A stretch of 64,000 nucleotides of DNA from Haloechinothrix alba (GTDB taxonomy: Bacteria; Actinomycetota; Actinomycetes; Mycobacteriales; Pseudonocardiaceae): contig NZ_FZNW01000008.1 of the NCBI RefSeq assembly GCF_900188115.1, forward strand, positions 1-64,000, given 5' to 3'. This document shows, one piece after another, positions 10,884 to 19,683 of this stretch. The position numbers were made by a program, and so were the translations under genes. The number at the start of each line of letters is the position of its first letter. Within the stretch, counting starts at the first letter, position 1. The notes under the pieces are model-generated. The model was not told where the DNA came from. It did no database searches and saw only the letters and a list, made by a program, of their open reading frames with translations.

Positions 10884-11716
10884 GTACCACGGGACCCTCC
10901 GCAGGCAACCCGGCGAGCAGGTTCGCGCCGGGAACGTTCGTGCCTGCGCCGGGGCCGGGCAGCCGGATCAGGATGCTGCTCGCTCACGCGCGCGTGGAGA
11001 CACTGCTGACGCTGCGGCACGGTGAGCAGCTACTGCTGACGGTGCTGATCCCGATCGCGCTGCTGGTCGCGCTCAGCCTGCTGGACGTGCTGCCCGGCGT
11101 GGACGGCGCCGTCGCAGGATCCGGTGGTACGGGCGCGCGCGTGCACGAGGTCGCCCCCGGCATACTCGCGCTGGCCGTGATGTCCTCGGCGTTCACAGGA
11201 CAGGCCATCGCGCTGGGCTTCGACCGCAAGTACGGGGTACTCAAGCGGCTCGCCGCGACCGCGTTGCCGCGCTGGCTCCTCGTCTGCGGTCGCATGGTCG
11301 CGGCGCTGGTGGTGGTGCTGATCCAGGTGTCCCTGGTCACGCTCGTCGCGCTGGCTCTCGGCTGGCGACCCGAGCTGGCCGGTGTGCTACCCGCCACCGG
11401 CCTGCTCGTCGCCGGGACCGCCGCCTTCGGGGCGCTCGGCGTACTGCTCGGGGGCGCGCTGCGTGCCGATATCGTACTGGCGCTCGCCAACATCGTGTGG
11501 TTCGTGCTGCTGCTGGCAGGTGGCATCCTGCTTACCCCGTCCGCGTTCCCGCCGGGCATCGCCCACGCCGTGACGCTCGTACCGTCCGGCGCGCTGGCCG
11601 AGGGGCTCCGTGCCGCGCTGATGGACGGCGCCACGGCGTGGACCTCGCTGGCAGTACTCATGGTCTGGGCCGTGACCGCCGCGGCCGCGGCGAGCCGCAC
11701 CACGCGGCTGACCTGA
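10880..11716 (+). CDS. ABC-2 type transporter, permease subunit
   Basis: Integral membrane partner of the preceding ATPase, 278 aa. After about 40 hydrophilic residues come six hydrophobic segments: about residues 53-72, 95-118, 137-165, 170-192, 199-220 and 250-270. The ABC-2 family motif region FDRKYGVLKRLAATALPRW follows the second segment. The GTG start overlaps the ATPase stop (GTGA). The substrate cannot be read from the sequence. The conserved link to haem A synthase just downstream suggests a role in respiratory or membrane biogenesis, but this is inference. Confidence 0.88.
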   Translation: MSTTGPSAGNPASRFAPGTFVPAPGPGSRIRMLLAHARVETLLTLRHGEQLLLTVLIPIALLVALSLLDVLPGVDGAVAGSGGTGARVHEVAPGILALAVMSSAFTGQAIALGFDRKYGVLKRLAATALPRWLLVCGRMVAALVVVLIQVSLVTLVALALGWRPELAGVLPATGLLVAGTAAFGALGVLLGGALRADIVLALANIVWFVLLLAGGILLTPSAFPPGIAHAVTLVPSGALAEGLRAALMDGATAWTSLAVLMVWAVTAAAAASRTTRLT

Positions 11717-11752
11717 CACCCACCCGCGGCAGGGACCCGGCACGGCGCGCCA

Positions 11753-11758
11753 TACCAT
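11753..11758 (+). promoter_or_regulatory. -10 box for ctaA, leaderless type
   Basis: TACCAT followed by 6 nt and then the GTG at 11765. This is the layout of a leaderless actinobacterial promoter. It gives ctaA its own start even though it follows the ABC operon by only 48 nt. Confidence 0.55.
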
Positions 11759-11764
11759 CGAGCT

Positions 11765-12817
11765 GTGTCCGCGAAATCCCGGCTCGATCGACTGCCTGCC
11801 GGCTCCGTGCCTGCCCGCATGCTTCTCGCCGTGCGCACCGTCGCCAGATCGCTGCTGGACCGACTCCCCTACCCCTCCGCGAGGGTTCTCGCCGTCGTGG
11901 GAGCGGCGACCGTCGCGACGCAGGCAGGTATCGGAGTCACCGGGTCCGTCGTGCGGGTCACCGATTCCGGTCTCGCCTGCCCCACCTGGCCGCAGTGCCA
12001 GCCGGGGGCGATGGCCCCGCAACCGCATCCCGACTACCCCATGCTCAACCAGTGGATCGAGTTCGGTAACCGGTTGCTGACCGGAATCGTCGTACTCGTC
12101 GCCGTCGCCGCGCTCATCACGGCGCTGCGCATCCGCCGCGCGCATCCGGAACGCGACCGGCCCGTGCGGCTGGCCTGGGTCATCCTCGGCGGTGTCGCCG
12201 TCCAGGGTGGTATCGGGGCGCTGACAGTGAAGGCCGACCTCGTCTGGTGGATGGTCGCGACGCACTTCGTGGCCTCCACGATCCTGGTGTGGCTCGCCGT
12301 GCTGCTCGCGCACGCGTTCAACGAGGGAGACCGGCCCGCGCGGTCGCGTCTCGGGGAGCGGGGGCGCACGCTGCTTGTCACACTCGGCGTGCTGATCGGG
12401 GCCATCGTGGTGTCCGGTGCGGTCGTCACCGGCGCAGGCCCGCATGCGGGCGATCCCGACACCGAGCGGCTCGACGTTCCGCTCGACGTGGTGACCACGG
12501 TGCACGCCGCGGCCGTCGCGGTGTTCCTTCTGGTACTGGTGGTCCTCGGCCTCCGCTTCGCACGCGGCGCGGAGGCCCGGTTCACGCGCCGGTACGCCCT
12601 GCTGTGCGGCGTGGTGCTCGCGCAGGGCTCGCTCGGGGTGGTGCAGTACCGGCTGGGCGTGCCGGACCCCCTTGTCTCGCTGCACGTGCTGGGTTCGTTC
12701 ACGGTGCTGATCGCCACAGCCGCCCTCTGGTGCGCGGGCCGGGATCGCGGTCGGGCTCCGCGGGAGGTCCCCGAACCGGGCGAGGAACCCGGTCGCGCTG
12801 ATCCGGTACCCCGCTGA
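11765..12817 (+). CDS. ctaA: CtaA, haem A synthase (COX15 family)
   Basis: Polytopic membrane enzyme of 350 aa that oxidises the haem O methyl group to make haem A for cytochrome c oxidase. About eight hydrophobic segments are seen. Family features: GSVVRVTDSGLACPTWPQC (a Gly/Ser/Cys region next to a cysteine pair), the Glu/His pair in NQWIEFGNRLLTG, and histidines in VATHFVAST, TTVHAAAVAV and SLHVLGSFT. The C-terminal 35 residues are charged and variable. The GTG start is supported by the -10 box at 11753-11758; an in-frame ATG at 11819 is an alternative. The partner enzyme CtaB is encoded at 18.4-19.4 kb. Confidence 0.93.
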   Translation: MSAKSRLDRLPAGSVPARMLLAVRTVARSLLDRLPYPSARVLAVVGAATVATQAGIGVTGSVVRVTDSGLACPTWPQCQPGAMAPQPHPDYPMLNQWIEFGNRLLTGIVVLVAVAALITALRIRRAHPERDRPVRLAWVILGGVAVQGGIGALTVKADLVWWMVATHFVASTILVWLAVLLAHAFNEGDRPARSRLGERGRTLLVTLGVLIGAIVVSGAVVTGAGPHAGDPDTERLDVPLDVVTTVHAAAVAVFLLVLVVLGLRFARGAEARFTRRYALLCGVVLAQGSLGVVQYRLGVPDPLVSLHVLGSFTVLIATAALWCAGRDRGRAPREVPEPGEEPGRADPVPR

Positions 12818-12836
12818 GCGGGTCCGCCGAACCCGC
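12818..12836. terminator. Hairpin between convergent genes
   Basis: GCGGGT (12818-12823) and ACCCGC (12831-12836) form a 6-bp stem with a 7-nt loop right after the ctaA stop, in the 48-nt space to the converging ATP-grasp gene. There is no T-tract. Confidence 0.4.
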
Positions 12837-12865
12837 ACGGTGGGGTGGCCACGCCCGGGGTGGGC

Positions 12866-13741
12866 TCAGGACCGCAGGCGTGACCTGATGGCGGAGGCGA
12901 ACCGCACCGAGGCCTCCCCGCCCGCTTGGCTCAGCCCCAGGGATGGCTCGGCCAGCTCCAGCTCCAGAAGCAACGGCTGTCCCTCCGCCGAGGGGACCAC
13001 GTCGACGCGCGCGTAGAGCAGCTCCCTGCGCGGGATGCCGAGAACGCCACTCGCCGCGTCCAGCGTGTCCTCGGCCAGCCGCCGCGTAGCTTGACCGGGC
13101 TCGGCCGCCGCGACCTTCTCGCTGGCGAACAGTCCCGAGTCGTCCCAGTCGCCACCGGCCAGCATCGGCCCCTTACGGAACGCGTGCGAGTACGCGCCGG
13201 AGACATAGACCATCGCCGTCTCGCCCTCACTGTCCACGCGAGGCTGGTACGGCTGCACAAGGGCCGCCACGCCGCCGCCGTGCACGCTCGCCAGGTGCGC
13301 TTCCGCTCCGTCCCGCGACCCTGCCGCGAACCGCCGCGCTCCCCGCGAGCCCGCCCCGACGACCGGCTTGACCACGAACTCGGTCTCCGGCCAGCGGGGG
13401 CGCTCGCCGGGATGGATCACCTCGGTCGGAACGATCGGCAGGCCCGCGCCTGCCAGGTCGAGAAGGTACGACTTGTCCAGGCTCCACCGCACGACAGCGG
13501 CAGGGTTGAGCAGGTTCGGCACCGAGGCGCACCACTCGAGGAACTCCGCACGCCGCTCGGCGTAGTCCCAGGTGGCACGCAACACCACCAGGTCGGCCTC
13601 ATGCGCGCGGTTGTCCGGGTCGTCCCACACGATCCACCGGGCTTCGCAGTCCAGCTCGGACAGTGCGACCAGCAGGTCGGCCTCGTCACCGTCCCCGTTC
13701 GGCAGGGCCGAACAGCCCGCCAGGTACACCAGCGCGGGCAT
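12866..13741 (-). CDS. ATP-grasp domain protein of unknown substrate
   Basis: A 291-aa protein of the RimK/glutathione-synthetase-like ATP-grasp type. The central FVVKPVVGAGSRGARRF is the ATP-binding Lys and glycine loop. AALVQPYQPRVDSEGETAMVYV, FRKGPML and LLLELELAEPSLGLS carry the acidic metal-binding positions. Such enzymes join a carboxylate to an amine or thiol; the substrate here cannot be named. It follows a small conserved gene by 4 nt and is probably co-transcribed with it. Confidence 0.8.
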   Translation of the reverse strand: MPALVYLAGCSALPNGDGDEADLLVALSELDCEARWIVWDDPDNRAHEADLVVLRATWDYAERRAEFLEWCASVPNLLNPAAVVRWSLDKSYLLDLAGAGLPIVPTEVIHPGERPRWPETEFVVKPVVGAGSRGARRFAAGSRDGAEAHLASVHGGGVAALVQPYQPRVDSEGETAMVYVSGAYSHAFRKGPMLAGGDWDDSGLFASEKVAAAEPGQATRRLAEDTLDAASGVLGIPRRELLYARVDVVPSAEGQPLLLELELAEPSLGLSQAGGEASVRFASAIRSRLRS

Positions 13742-13745
13742 CGTC

Positions 13746-14072
13746 TCAGCGCCGGGTGAGCGAACGGCCCATCTTGCGGCGGTGCTCCGCCCCGATATCG
13801 GTGGCGTTGACCGTCTCGGCGTCCCAGCTCGCGTTGTCCAGCTCGGCTACCGCGTCAACCAGCGCGTTGCCTGTCGCTGTCGACGGCACGAAGACATCGC
13901 CCATCGCACCGTCCCCACCGACGAGGACGACCCGGGCTCCGCTGCGGCCGACGGCGTGCACCACAGCACGTGCGGGCGTGCCGTGCTCGGCGACGAACCG
14001 CCGCGCCACCGCGATGTCCCTCTTCCTGGGGGCCTGCTCGGCCTCGTTAGTCTGCTCAGTCGTGTCAGCCAC
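13746..14072 (-). CDS. Conserved hypothetical protein, 108 aa
   Basis: A small hydrophilic protein: charged N-terminal 20 residues, then RDIAVARRFVAEHGTPARAVVHAVG and a Gly-rich ARVVLVGGDGAMGDVFVPS segment that reads like one alpha/beta unit. I do not recognise the family. The GTG start lies 8 nt after a TACACT -10 box, so the message may be leaderless. The gene is divergent from the quinone oxidoreductase and 4 nt upstream of the ATP-grasp gene. Confidence 0.7.
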   Translation of the reverse strand: MADTTEQTNEAEQAPRKRDIAVARRFVAEHGTPARAVVHAVGRSGARVVLVGGDGAMGDVFVPSTATGNALVDAVAELDNASWDAETVNATDIGAEHRRKMGRSLTRR

Positions 14073-14076
14073 GGCA

Positions 14077-14089
14077 CCCTAGTGTAGGG
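14077..14089. promoter_or_regulatory. Symmetrical divergent promoter core
   Basis: CCCTA-GTG-TAGGG is a perfect 5+3+5 dyad. On the minus strand it contains TACACT, 8 nt before the GTG of the 108-aa gene. On the plus strand it contains TAGTGT, a -10 box for the oxidoreductase gene, whose start lies 54 nt on. Two back-to-back -10 boxes therefore overlap. Confidence 0.5.
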
Positions 14090-14139
14090 GCAAGCGCCCG
14101 CTTACCGCGTCGCAGGCTCCGCGGACGAAAGGAGTACAG

Positions 14140-15105
14140 ATGCCGAGAGTGGTCAGGGTCACCCGTACCGGTGGACCGGAGGTCCTGGAGCTCGCCGAGG
14201 AGTCCGCGGGCGGTCCCGGCGACTCGGAGCTACTCGTGGACACCGATGCCGCGGGAGTGAACTTCATCGACACCTACCACCGCAGCGGGGCCTACCCGCT
14301 CGACCTGCCGTTCGTGGCCGGTATGGAAGGAGCGGGCACGGTCCGTGCCGTCGGCGGCGAGGTGTCCGCGTTCGCACCCGGCGACCGGGTCGCGTGGGCA
14401 GGTGTCCAGGGCAGCTACGCCGAGCAAGTGCGCGTCCCTGCCGCCGAGGCGGTACCGGTCCCGGACGCGGTCGACAGCCGCACGGCTGCGGCACTGATGT
14501 TGCAGGGCATGACCGCACACTACCTCGTGGCTTCCGTGCATCCGGTCTCGGCAGGCGAGACCGTACTCGTGCATGCCGGCGCGGGCGGGGTGGGGCTGCT
14601 GCTCATCCAGCTGGCGAAGGCCCGGGGGGCCACCGTCGTCACGACGGTATCCACTCCGGACAAGGAACGGCTCGCGACCCGGGCGGGGGCGGACGTGGTG
14701 GTGGGCTACCCGGACTTCGACAGCCGGGTACGCACGCTCACCGACGGCGCGGGGGCCGATGTCGTGTATGACGGCGTCGGGCGCGCGACGTTCGACGGCA
14801 GCCTCGCCGCGGTGCGCAGGCGCGGCACGGTCGCGCTGTTCGGCGCCGCGAGCGGACCGGTCGAGCCCGTGGACCCGCAGCGCCTGAACAGCGCGGGCTC
14901 GGTGTTTCTCACCCGGCCCAAGCTGGCGGACTACCTGGCCACCCGGGACGAGCTCGAGTGGCGGGCGGGCGAGCTCTTCGACGCCGTCGCCCGCGGCGCC
15001 GTCACCGTCCGGATCGGAGGGACGTACTCGCTCTCCGACGCCGCACGGGCGCACGAGGACCTGGAAGGCCGCCGTACCACCGGGAAGCTCCTGCTCGTCC
15101 CGTGA
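14140..15105 (+). CDS. qor: NADPH:quinone oxidoreductase (MDR family)
   Basis: A 321-aa zinc-free medium-chain reductase/dehydrogenase of the QOR type: GVNFIDTYHRSGAYPLDLPFVAGMEGAGTV at the N-terminus, Rossmann motif HAGAGGVGLLLIQLAK at about residues 145-160, and the RPKLADYL end region. It should reduce quinones with NADPH. The ATG at 14140 has AAAGGAG 6 nt upstream. Its place between ctaA and ctaB matches the mycobacterial order. It converges on the FKBP lipoprotein gene across a strong hairpin. Confidence 0.92.
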   Translation: MPRVVRVTRTGGPEVLELAEESAGGPGDSELLVDTDAAGVNFIDTYHRSGAYPLDLPFVAGMEGAGTVRAVGGEVSAFAPGDRVAWAGVQGSYAEQVRVPAAEAVPVPDAVDSRTAAALMLQGMTAHYLVASVHPVSAGETVLVHAGAGGVGLLLIQLAKARGATVVTTVSTPDKERLATRAGADVVVGYPDFDSRVRTLTDGAGADVVYDGVGRATFDGSLAAVRRRGTVALFGAASGPVEPVDPQRLNSAGSVFLTRPKLADYLATRDELEWRAGELFDAVARGAVTVRIGGTYSLSDAARAHEDLEGRRTTGKLLLVP

Positions 15106-15145
15106 ACGGGGTGCGCAGGTCGATGTGGGTGAGGTCCGGGCAGCT

Positions 15146-15184
15146 GACGCACGACGCCCCGGGACTCCCGGGACGTCGTGCGTC
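15146..15184. terminator. Strong bidirectional hairpin
   Basis: An 11-bp stem (15146-15156, GACGCACGACG, with 15174-15184) continues after one mismatch into CCCGGG/CCCGGG (15158-15163 with 15167-15172) around an ACT loop. It lies in the 94-nt space between the convergent qor and FKBP genes and should stop transcription from both. Confidence 0.8.
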
Positions 15185-15199
15185 CGTACGCGGTGGAAG

Positions 15200-15784
15200 C
15201 TACCCGGCCGGCCCGCTCACCGACACGGCATCGATGACGAAAACCAGCGTCTCGCCTGGTTCGATGTCAGGCGGGCTGCCCTGATCCCCGTAGCCCAGCT
15301 CCGGCGGAACGACCAGCAGCCTGCGGCTGCCCTCGGTGATTCCGAGTAGTCCCTCGTTCCACCCGTCGATGACCTCCTCGGAGGCCCCGACATTGTCGAC
15401 GGTGAACGTCTTGTCGTGGTCCCACGAGGTATCGATCACCTCGCCTTCCGAGAAGCCAACCAGGTGGTAGTGCACCTCGACCGAGCTGCCTTCCCGGGCT
15501 TCCTCCCCCGAGCCCTCCTCGAGGTCCTCCATCAGCAGCTCGTCGGGCGGTGTGCACTCGTCAGGGGCTGTGATCTCCGGCCGCTCACCGGGCTCGCCAT
15601 CGACGGTGAAGTCGTCCGCCGTGCACTCCTGCCCGCCGTCCGCGTTCTCACCGCCATCGGTTTCCTCGATCGGGGTCATATCGGCACCGGTCGGCTCGTC
15701 GGAAGGCTGCTCACCGGGCGGGTTGCACGCCCCGATGACAAGCGCGGCAGCGACCGCGGTCATGATCTTGCCTGGTTTCCGCAT
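15200..15784 (-). CDS. FKBP-type peptidyl-prolyl isomerase lipoprotein
   Basis: A 194-aa exported lipoprotein. The signal peptide (residues 1-20, MRKPGKIMTAVAAALVIGAC) ends in a lipobox with Cys20. An acidic Glu/Asp/Pro-rich linker of about 60 residues follows, then an FKBP domain (SSVEVHYHLVGFSEGEVIDTS, VIDGWNEGLLGITEGSRRLL, PPELGYGDQGSPPDIEPGETL). It should speed proline isomerisation of exported proteins at the outer face of the membrane. The ATG is 7 nt after a TAAGCT -10 box. Confidence 0.9.
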   Translation of the reverse strand: MRKPGKIMTAVAAALVIGACNPPGEQPSDEPTGADMTPIEETDGGENADGGQECTADDFTVDGEPGERPEITAPDECTPPDELLMEDLEEGSGEEAREGSSVEVHYHLVGFSEGEVIDTSWDHDKTFTVDNVGASEEVIDGWNEGLLGITEGSRRLLVVPPELGYGDQGSPPDIEPGETLVFVIDAVSVSGPAG

Positions 15785-15791
15785 GGCAGCA

Positions 15792-15797
15792 AGCTTA
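15792..15797 (-). promoter_or_regulatory. -10 box of the FKBP lipoprotein gene, leaderless type
   Basis: TAAGCT on the minus strand, 7 nt upstream of the ATG at 15784. There is no Shine-Dalgarno sequence between them, which favours a leaderless transcript. Confidence 0.5.
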
Positions 15798-15873
15798 TCG
15801 GTTCACTCGCTCCGCCCTTCGGCGGACGGGTCCCCCTGTCGCGCGGGCGGAGCGGGGCCGAGCCCGAGCCGGC

Positions 15874-18255
15874 TCAGCGGTGTGATCTCCCGCGCACCGC
15901 ACGGGTCAACGCGCGCAGGCTCCCGGTATGCGTGGTGTGGTCACCGGCCGGATGCGCGATGCCCAGACATTGGGTCGAGCGCGTCAGCGCGACGAACAGG
16001 TCATTGTGCCCGCGCGCGGACTCCTGGATGATCTCCTCCGGCGCGACGACGATCACACCATCGAACTCGAGACCCTTGGCCTGCTCGACCCGCAGCACCG
16101 ACACGCTCTCGTACCGGATCAGCTCGGCGAGCTCCCGCTCGCGATGCCGAGGGCACAGCACGGCCAGCGTGCCCTCGCCAACCTCCCGCCGCTCCGCGAG
16201 GACCAGCTCGTGCACGTCCCGCGCGACGTCCTCGACTGCCACCTCGGTCTCCCAGGGGGCAACCCCGGTCTCGCGCACGGCGTCCGGCAGGCGCACCTCG
16301 GGAGCGAACTCGGCCAGCACCGTACTGGCGACATCCATGATCTCAGCCGGCGTGCGGTAGTTGACGGTCAGCTCCGCGAGTCGCCACCGGTCCGCCACAT
16401 AGGGCGACAGCATCTCGCCCCACGACGAGGCTCCACCGGGCGCGCTGGTCTGGGCCACATCGCCCACCACGGTCATGGACCGGTTGGGGCACCTGCGCAT
16501 GATCAACCGCCAGTCCATCGCGGTGAGCTCCTGCGCCTCGTCCACGATGACGTGCCCGAACGTCCACGTGCGATCGGCAGCGGCACGCTGGGCGGCCGTC
16601 ATCTCGCTGCGTTGCCGTTCCCGTTCCGCGAGGAGCTCCGCGTCGAGGATGTCCCCGACCTGCAGGCGCTCCTCGTCGGCGAGCTCGTCGTCCTGCTCCA
16701 TCACGTGCAACACGCCCTGGGCGTAGGCGAGTTCCTCGCGCTCGGCCTGCGCGCGCCGCTCGCGCGACTCGGTGTCGTCCTCGCCGAGCAGCTCGGCGAG
16801 CTCGTCCAGCAGCGGTACGTCGCCCGCGGTCCATGCGATGGACTTCGTGCGCAGCACGGCGTCCATCTCGGTGTCGTCCAGATGGTCGGCCGCGGCCGCC
16901 GCCAGGTCCGGCCGGTCGGTGAGCAGCTCACCGAGCAGCCGTTGCGGGGTGTATTCCGGCCACAGCTCGTCAAGCGCGGCTCGCACCGCGCCGTCCTGGG
17001 CCAGCTCCGCCCGGATCTCCTCGACATCGGTACTGTCCAGCAGCTGCGCGGTGGGATCCTCGTCCTCCGTGTAGCCGGCCTCCGGAACGTCGTCCAGGAC
17101 CTCGCTGGTCAGGCGCTCCGCCGCCTGCCTCGCGAGCGCGTCGAGCAGTACGCCGTGGAACACCCTGCGGGCGAGGTTGTGCGGCGTGCCGCTGTCGCGT
17201 GCCTGCTGCCTGGCCTTGCCGCACGTGTCGGGATCGAGCACGAGCGTCTCCCGCTCGGCGTGGATCGTGACGGGTTCGTCCGGTACCCGCTGCCGGTTGG
17301 CCACCGCCGTGCGCAACACGTCCACCATGGACTCCCGGCCCTTGACCGCGCTGCCGGCGCGACTGTCGGAGGCCCGCACCCGGATACCGGGAAACAACTC
17401 ACCCATGGTGGCCAGCAGCACGCCTGTCTCCCCGAGCGAGGGCAGTACCTGGCCGATGTAGTGCAGGAATATCGAGTTCGGACCCAGCACGAGGATACCC
17501 CTGCTGGACAGCGCGGCGCGGTGCTCGTAGAGCAGGTACGCCGCTCGGTGCAGCGCCACAGCCGTCTTGCCGGTCCCCGGACCGCCCTGCACAACCAGCG
17601 TTCCTGTCGCCTCCGCCCGGATGATCCGGTCCTGCTCGGCCTGGATGGTCGCCACGATGTCCTGCATGTGCTCGCCGCGCTGCTTGTTCAGCGCCGCGAG
17701 CAGCGCCGCCTCCCCCGCGAGGCCGAGGTCGTGGCCGGTGTCCTCGGCGTCGAGGTCGAGGACCTCGTCGTCGATCTCCGTCACGGTACGCAACCGCAGC
17801 CGCAGGTGCCTCCGTAGCCGAACGCCCTGCGGCGATGCCGCGGTCGCCAGGTAGAAGGGGCGGGCGACCGGGGCGCGCCAGTCGATCAGCAACGGCTCGT
17901 AGTCGTCGTCCTCATCGAACAGCCCGATACGCCCGATGTGCATGCTGGTTCCGTCGGTGCTGTCGAGCCTGCCGAAACACAGACCAGCCTCGACCCCTTC
18001 CAGCTGTGCGTGCCGCTCGCGCAGCATCGTCGCCGCGACGTCCCGCTCGGTGCGCTCCTGGGGAGTCCCGCCCGTGCTGCCCAGCGTCCGGGACAGCTCC
18101 GCTGTCGTGGCGGCGCGCTCCCGGTCGAGCTTGTCGTAGAGCATGGTGATGTACCGTTGCTCGTACTCGAACGCGCTCTCGTCGCCGGTGTGCCCTCCCG
18201 CTGTGGCGTGCCCGTCGGGCGAGGACGTCGAGTTGCCCGCGCGCTCCCGCGTCAT
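15874..18255 (-). CDS. helD: HelD-like RNA polymerase-associated ATPase (UvrD-fold)
   Basis: A 793-aa superfamily 1 ATPase of the HelD kind. The N-terminal 100 residues are a helical coiled-coil arm (EYEQRYITMLYDKLDRERA), followed by a beta-rich IGLFDEDDDYEPLLIDWRAPVA block, as in HelD. Walker A is QGGPGTGKTAVALHRAAYLL; Walker B and neighbours are VIVDEAQELTAMDWRLI. Later motifs are VGDVAQTSAPGG, VNYRTPAEIM, QAKGLEFDGVIV and FVALTRSTQCL. HelD removes stalled RNA polymerase from DNA in Gram-positive bacteria and mycobacteria. The role is inferred from architecture; an ordinary UvrD/Rep-type helicase is less likely because of the long arm. The ATG at 18255 is taken because the upstream extension looks non-coding. 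Confidence 0.82.
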   Translation of the reverse strand: MTRERAGNSTSSPDGHATAGGHTGDESAFEYEQRYITMLYDKLDRERAATTAELSRTLGSTGGTPQERTERDVAATMLRERHAQLEGVEAGLCFGRLDSTDGTSMHIGRIGLFDEDDDYEPLLIDWRAPVARPFYLATAASPQGVRLRRHLRLRLRTVTEIDDEVLDLDAEDTGHDLGLAGEAALLAALNKQRGEHMQDIVATIQAEQDRIIRAEATGTLVVQGGPGTGKTAVALHRAAYLLYEHRAALSSRGILVLGPNSIFLHYIGQVLPSLGETGVLLATMGELFPGIRVRASDSRAGSAVKGRESMVDVLRTAVANRQRVPDEPVTIHAERETLVLDPDTCGKARQQARDSGTPHNLARRVFHGVLLDALARQAAERLTSEVLDDVPEAGYTEDEDPTAQLLDSTDVEEIRAELAQDGAVRAALDELWPEYTPQRLLGELLTDRPDLAAAAADHLDDTEMDAVLRTKSIAWTAGDVPLLDELAELLGEDDTESRERRAQAEREELAYAQGVLHVMEQDDELADEERLQVGDILDAELLAERERQRSEMTAAQRAAADRTWTFGHVIVDEAQELTAMDWRLIMRRCPNRSMTVVGDVAQTSAPGGASSWGEMLSPYVADRWRLAELTVNYRTPAEIMDVASTVLAEFAPEVRLPDAVRETGVAPWETEVAVEDVARDVHELVLAERREVGEGTLAVLCPRHRERELAELIRYESVSVLRVEQAKGLEFDGVIVVAPEEIIQESARGHNDLFVALTRSTQCLGIAHPAGDHTTHTGSLRALTRAVRGRSHR

Positions 18256-18348
18256 CAGCGATGAACCCCCACTCCTGCTCGTGCGGTCCCTGAGGGGACG
18301 AGGCCGACCATCCAACGTACAGAACTCGGCGAAGCGGTGCCAGGAAAC

Positions 18349-18370
18349 GGCGACGGCCGCGACCGTCGCC
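18349..18370 (-). terminator. Hairpin downstream of ctaB
   Basis: GGCGACGG (18349-18356) and CCGTCGCC (18363-18370) form an 8-bp stem with a 6-nt loop, 34 nt past the ctaB stop and ahead of the HelD-like gene. There is no T-tract. Confidence 0.5.
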
Positions 18371-18404
18371 CTCGATCGCTGCCGGATGCCTCACCCGGCG
18401 TGCG

Positions 18405-19412
18405 TTACAGCGGCAGGCCGAGGACCGGTAGCCCGACGGCCGAGTCCACGGCCAGCGCGCAGAACACGATCATCAGGTAAGTGTTGGACCGGTGGAACAG
18501 CGCCATCGGTTTGGTCTTCTCGCCGTCCCGCACCGATGCGTACAGCCTGTGCGCGTAGAACAGGAACCACGCGCCTGCCAGCATGGCGAACAGCGTGTAG
18601 ATCCAGCTCGTGGCGGGAACCAGCAGGAGGGTCCAGGCCACCATGACCCACGAGTAGATGACGATCTGCCGGGCGACGTGCTGCGGCGTGGCCACCACCG
18701 GCAGCATCGGTACCCCTGCGCGCTCGTAGTCCTCCCGGTACCGCATCGCCAGCGCCCAGGTGTGCGGCGGTGTCCAGAAGAAGATCACCCCGAACATCAC
18801 GAAGGCGGGCCATTCCACCGTGCCGGTCACCGCTGCCCAGCCGATGACCACGGGCATGCATCCGGCCGCCCCACCCCAGACGACGTTCTGCGCCGTACGC
18901 CGCTTGAGGACCAGCGTGTACACCAGGATGTAGAACGCGATCGTCGCCACGGCCAGGATCGAGGCGAGCAGGTTCACGGTGACGTACAGCACCGTGAACG
19001 ACGCGACGCCCAGTGCCAGCCCGAAGATCAGCGCGCGGCCACGGGGAACGGAGTCGCGCACGAGAGGACGCTTCTTGGTCCGGTGCATCACCCGGTCGAT
19101 GTCCGCGTCGAGCACGCAGTTCAACGCGTTGGCGCTGCCCGCGGCCATCGTGCCGCCCAGCAACGTGGCCAGCACGAGCAACGGCGAGGGAACCTCGCGG
19201 CCCGCGAGGAACATGGCCGGGATCGTGGTCACAAGCAGCAGTTCGATCACTCGTGGTTTGGCCAGCGCGGCGTAGGCACCCGCGCGGCGCGACGCGGCGC
19301 GCCATGCCCCGCCAACCGGACCGACGTGCCCGGTGCTGCCCGGGCCACCGGCACGCGCCTCGGAAACGTTGGCGTCCGCCTCGCTGGACGCGCCAGCGTT
19401 GACCAACGTCAT
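18405..19412 (-). CDS. ctaB: CtaB, protohaem IX farnesyltransferase (haem O synthase)
   Basis: UbiA-family prenyltransferase of 335 aa with nine hydrophobic segments. It adds a farnesyl group to haem B, making haem O, the substrate of CtaA. The first Asp-rich motif is [20 protein letters not shown], and the second region is [15 protein letters not shown]. The first 45 residues are a variable hydrophilic tail. The ATG at 19412 has GAAGGGAG 4 nt upstream and is preferred over a longer frame. It is divergent from tkt. Confidence 0.94.
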   Translation of the reverse strand: MTLVNAGASSEADANVSEARAGGPGSTGHVGPVGGAWRAASRRAGAYAALAKPRVIELLLVTTIPAMFLAGREVPSPLLVLATLLGGTMAAGSANALNCVLDADIDRVMHRTKKRPLVRDSVPRGRALIFGLALGVASFTVLYVTVNLLASILAVATIAFYILVYTLVLKRRTAQNVVWGGAAGCMPVVIGWAAVTGTVEWPAFVMFGVIFFWTPPHTWALAMRYREDYERAGVPMLPVVATPQHVARQIVIYSWVMVAWTLLLVPATSWIYTLFAMLAGAWFLFYAHRLYASVRDGEKTKPMALFHRSNTYLMIVFCALAVDSAVGLPVLGLPL

Positions 19413-19434
19413 GTCGCTCCCTTCGGGCCCCGCG

Positions 19435-19596
19435 TCATTGTGTGCCGGGCTCCCTCGGCACACGAGGAACCTCGCCCGCCACCTTGTCCACGAAACGGGG
19501 CAGATCACCGCGACCACGCCACCCCGACCACGCGACTCCGCCGCGGACGCAGTCCCGCAGACGTGTGAACAGCCCTCTCAGCTCACGAAAACTCAT
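19435..19596 (-). CDS. Possible small ORF upstream of ctaB
   Basis: A 53-codon frame beginning [20 protein letters not shown] and ending 22 nt before the ctaB ATG, on the same strand. Third codon positions are less G/C-rich than in the neighbouring genes and there is no Shine-Dalgarno sequence, so it may be chance. It could be a basic leader peptide. I do not recognise it. Confidence 0.25.
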   Translation of the reverse strand: MSFRELRGLFTRLRDCVRGGVAWSGWRGRGDLPRFVDKVAGEVPRVPREPGTQ

Positions 19597-19683
19597 GGTA
19601 GCCACGTCGCCGGACAGCGACTGCGGCGGGTACGTGCACGAGACGCGCGGCACTCGCGCTGCCCGCTACGCGCCGGTAACCAT

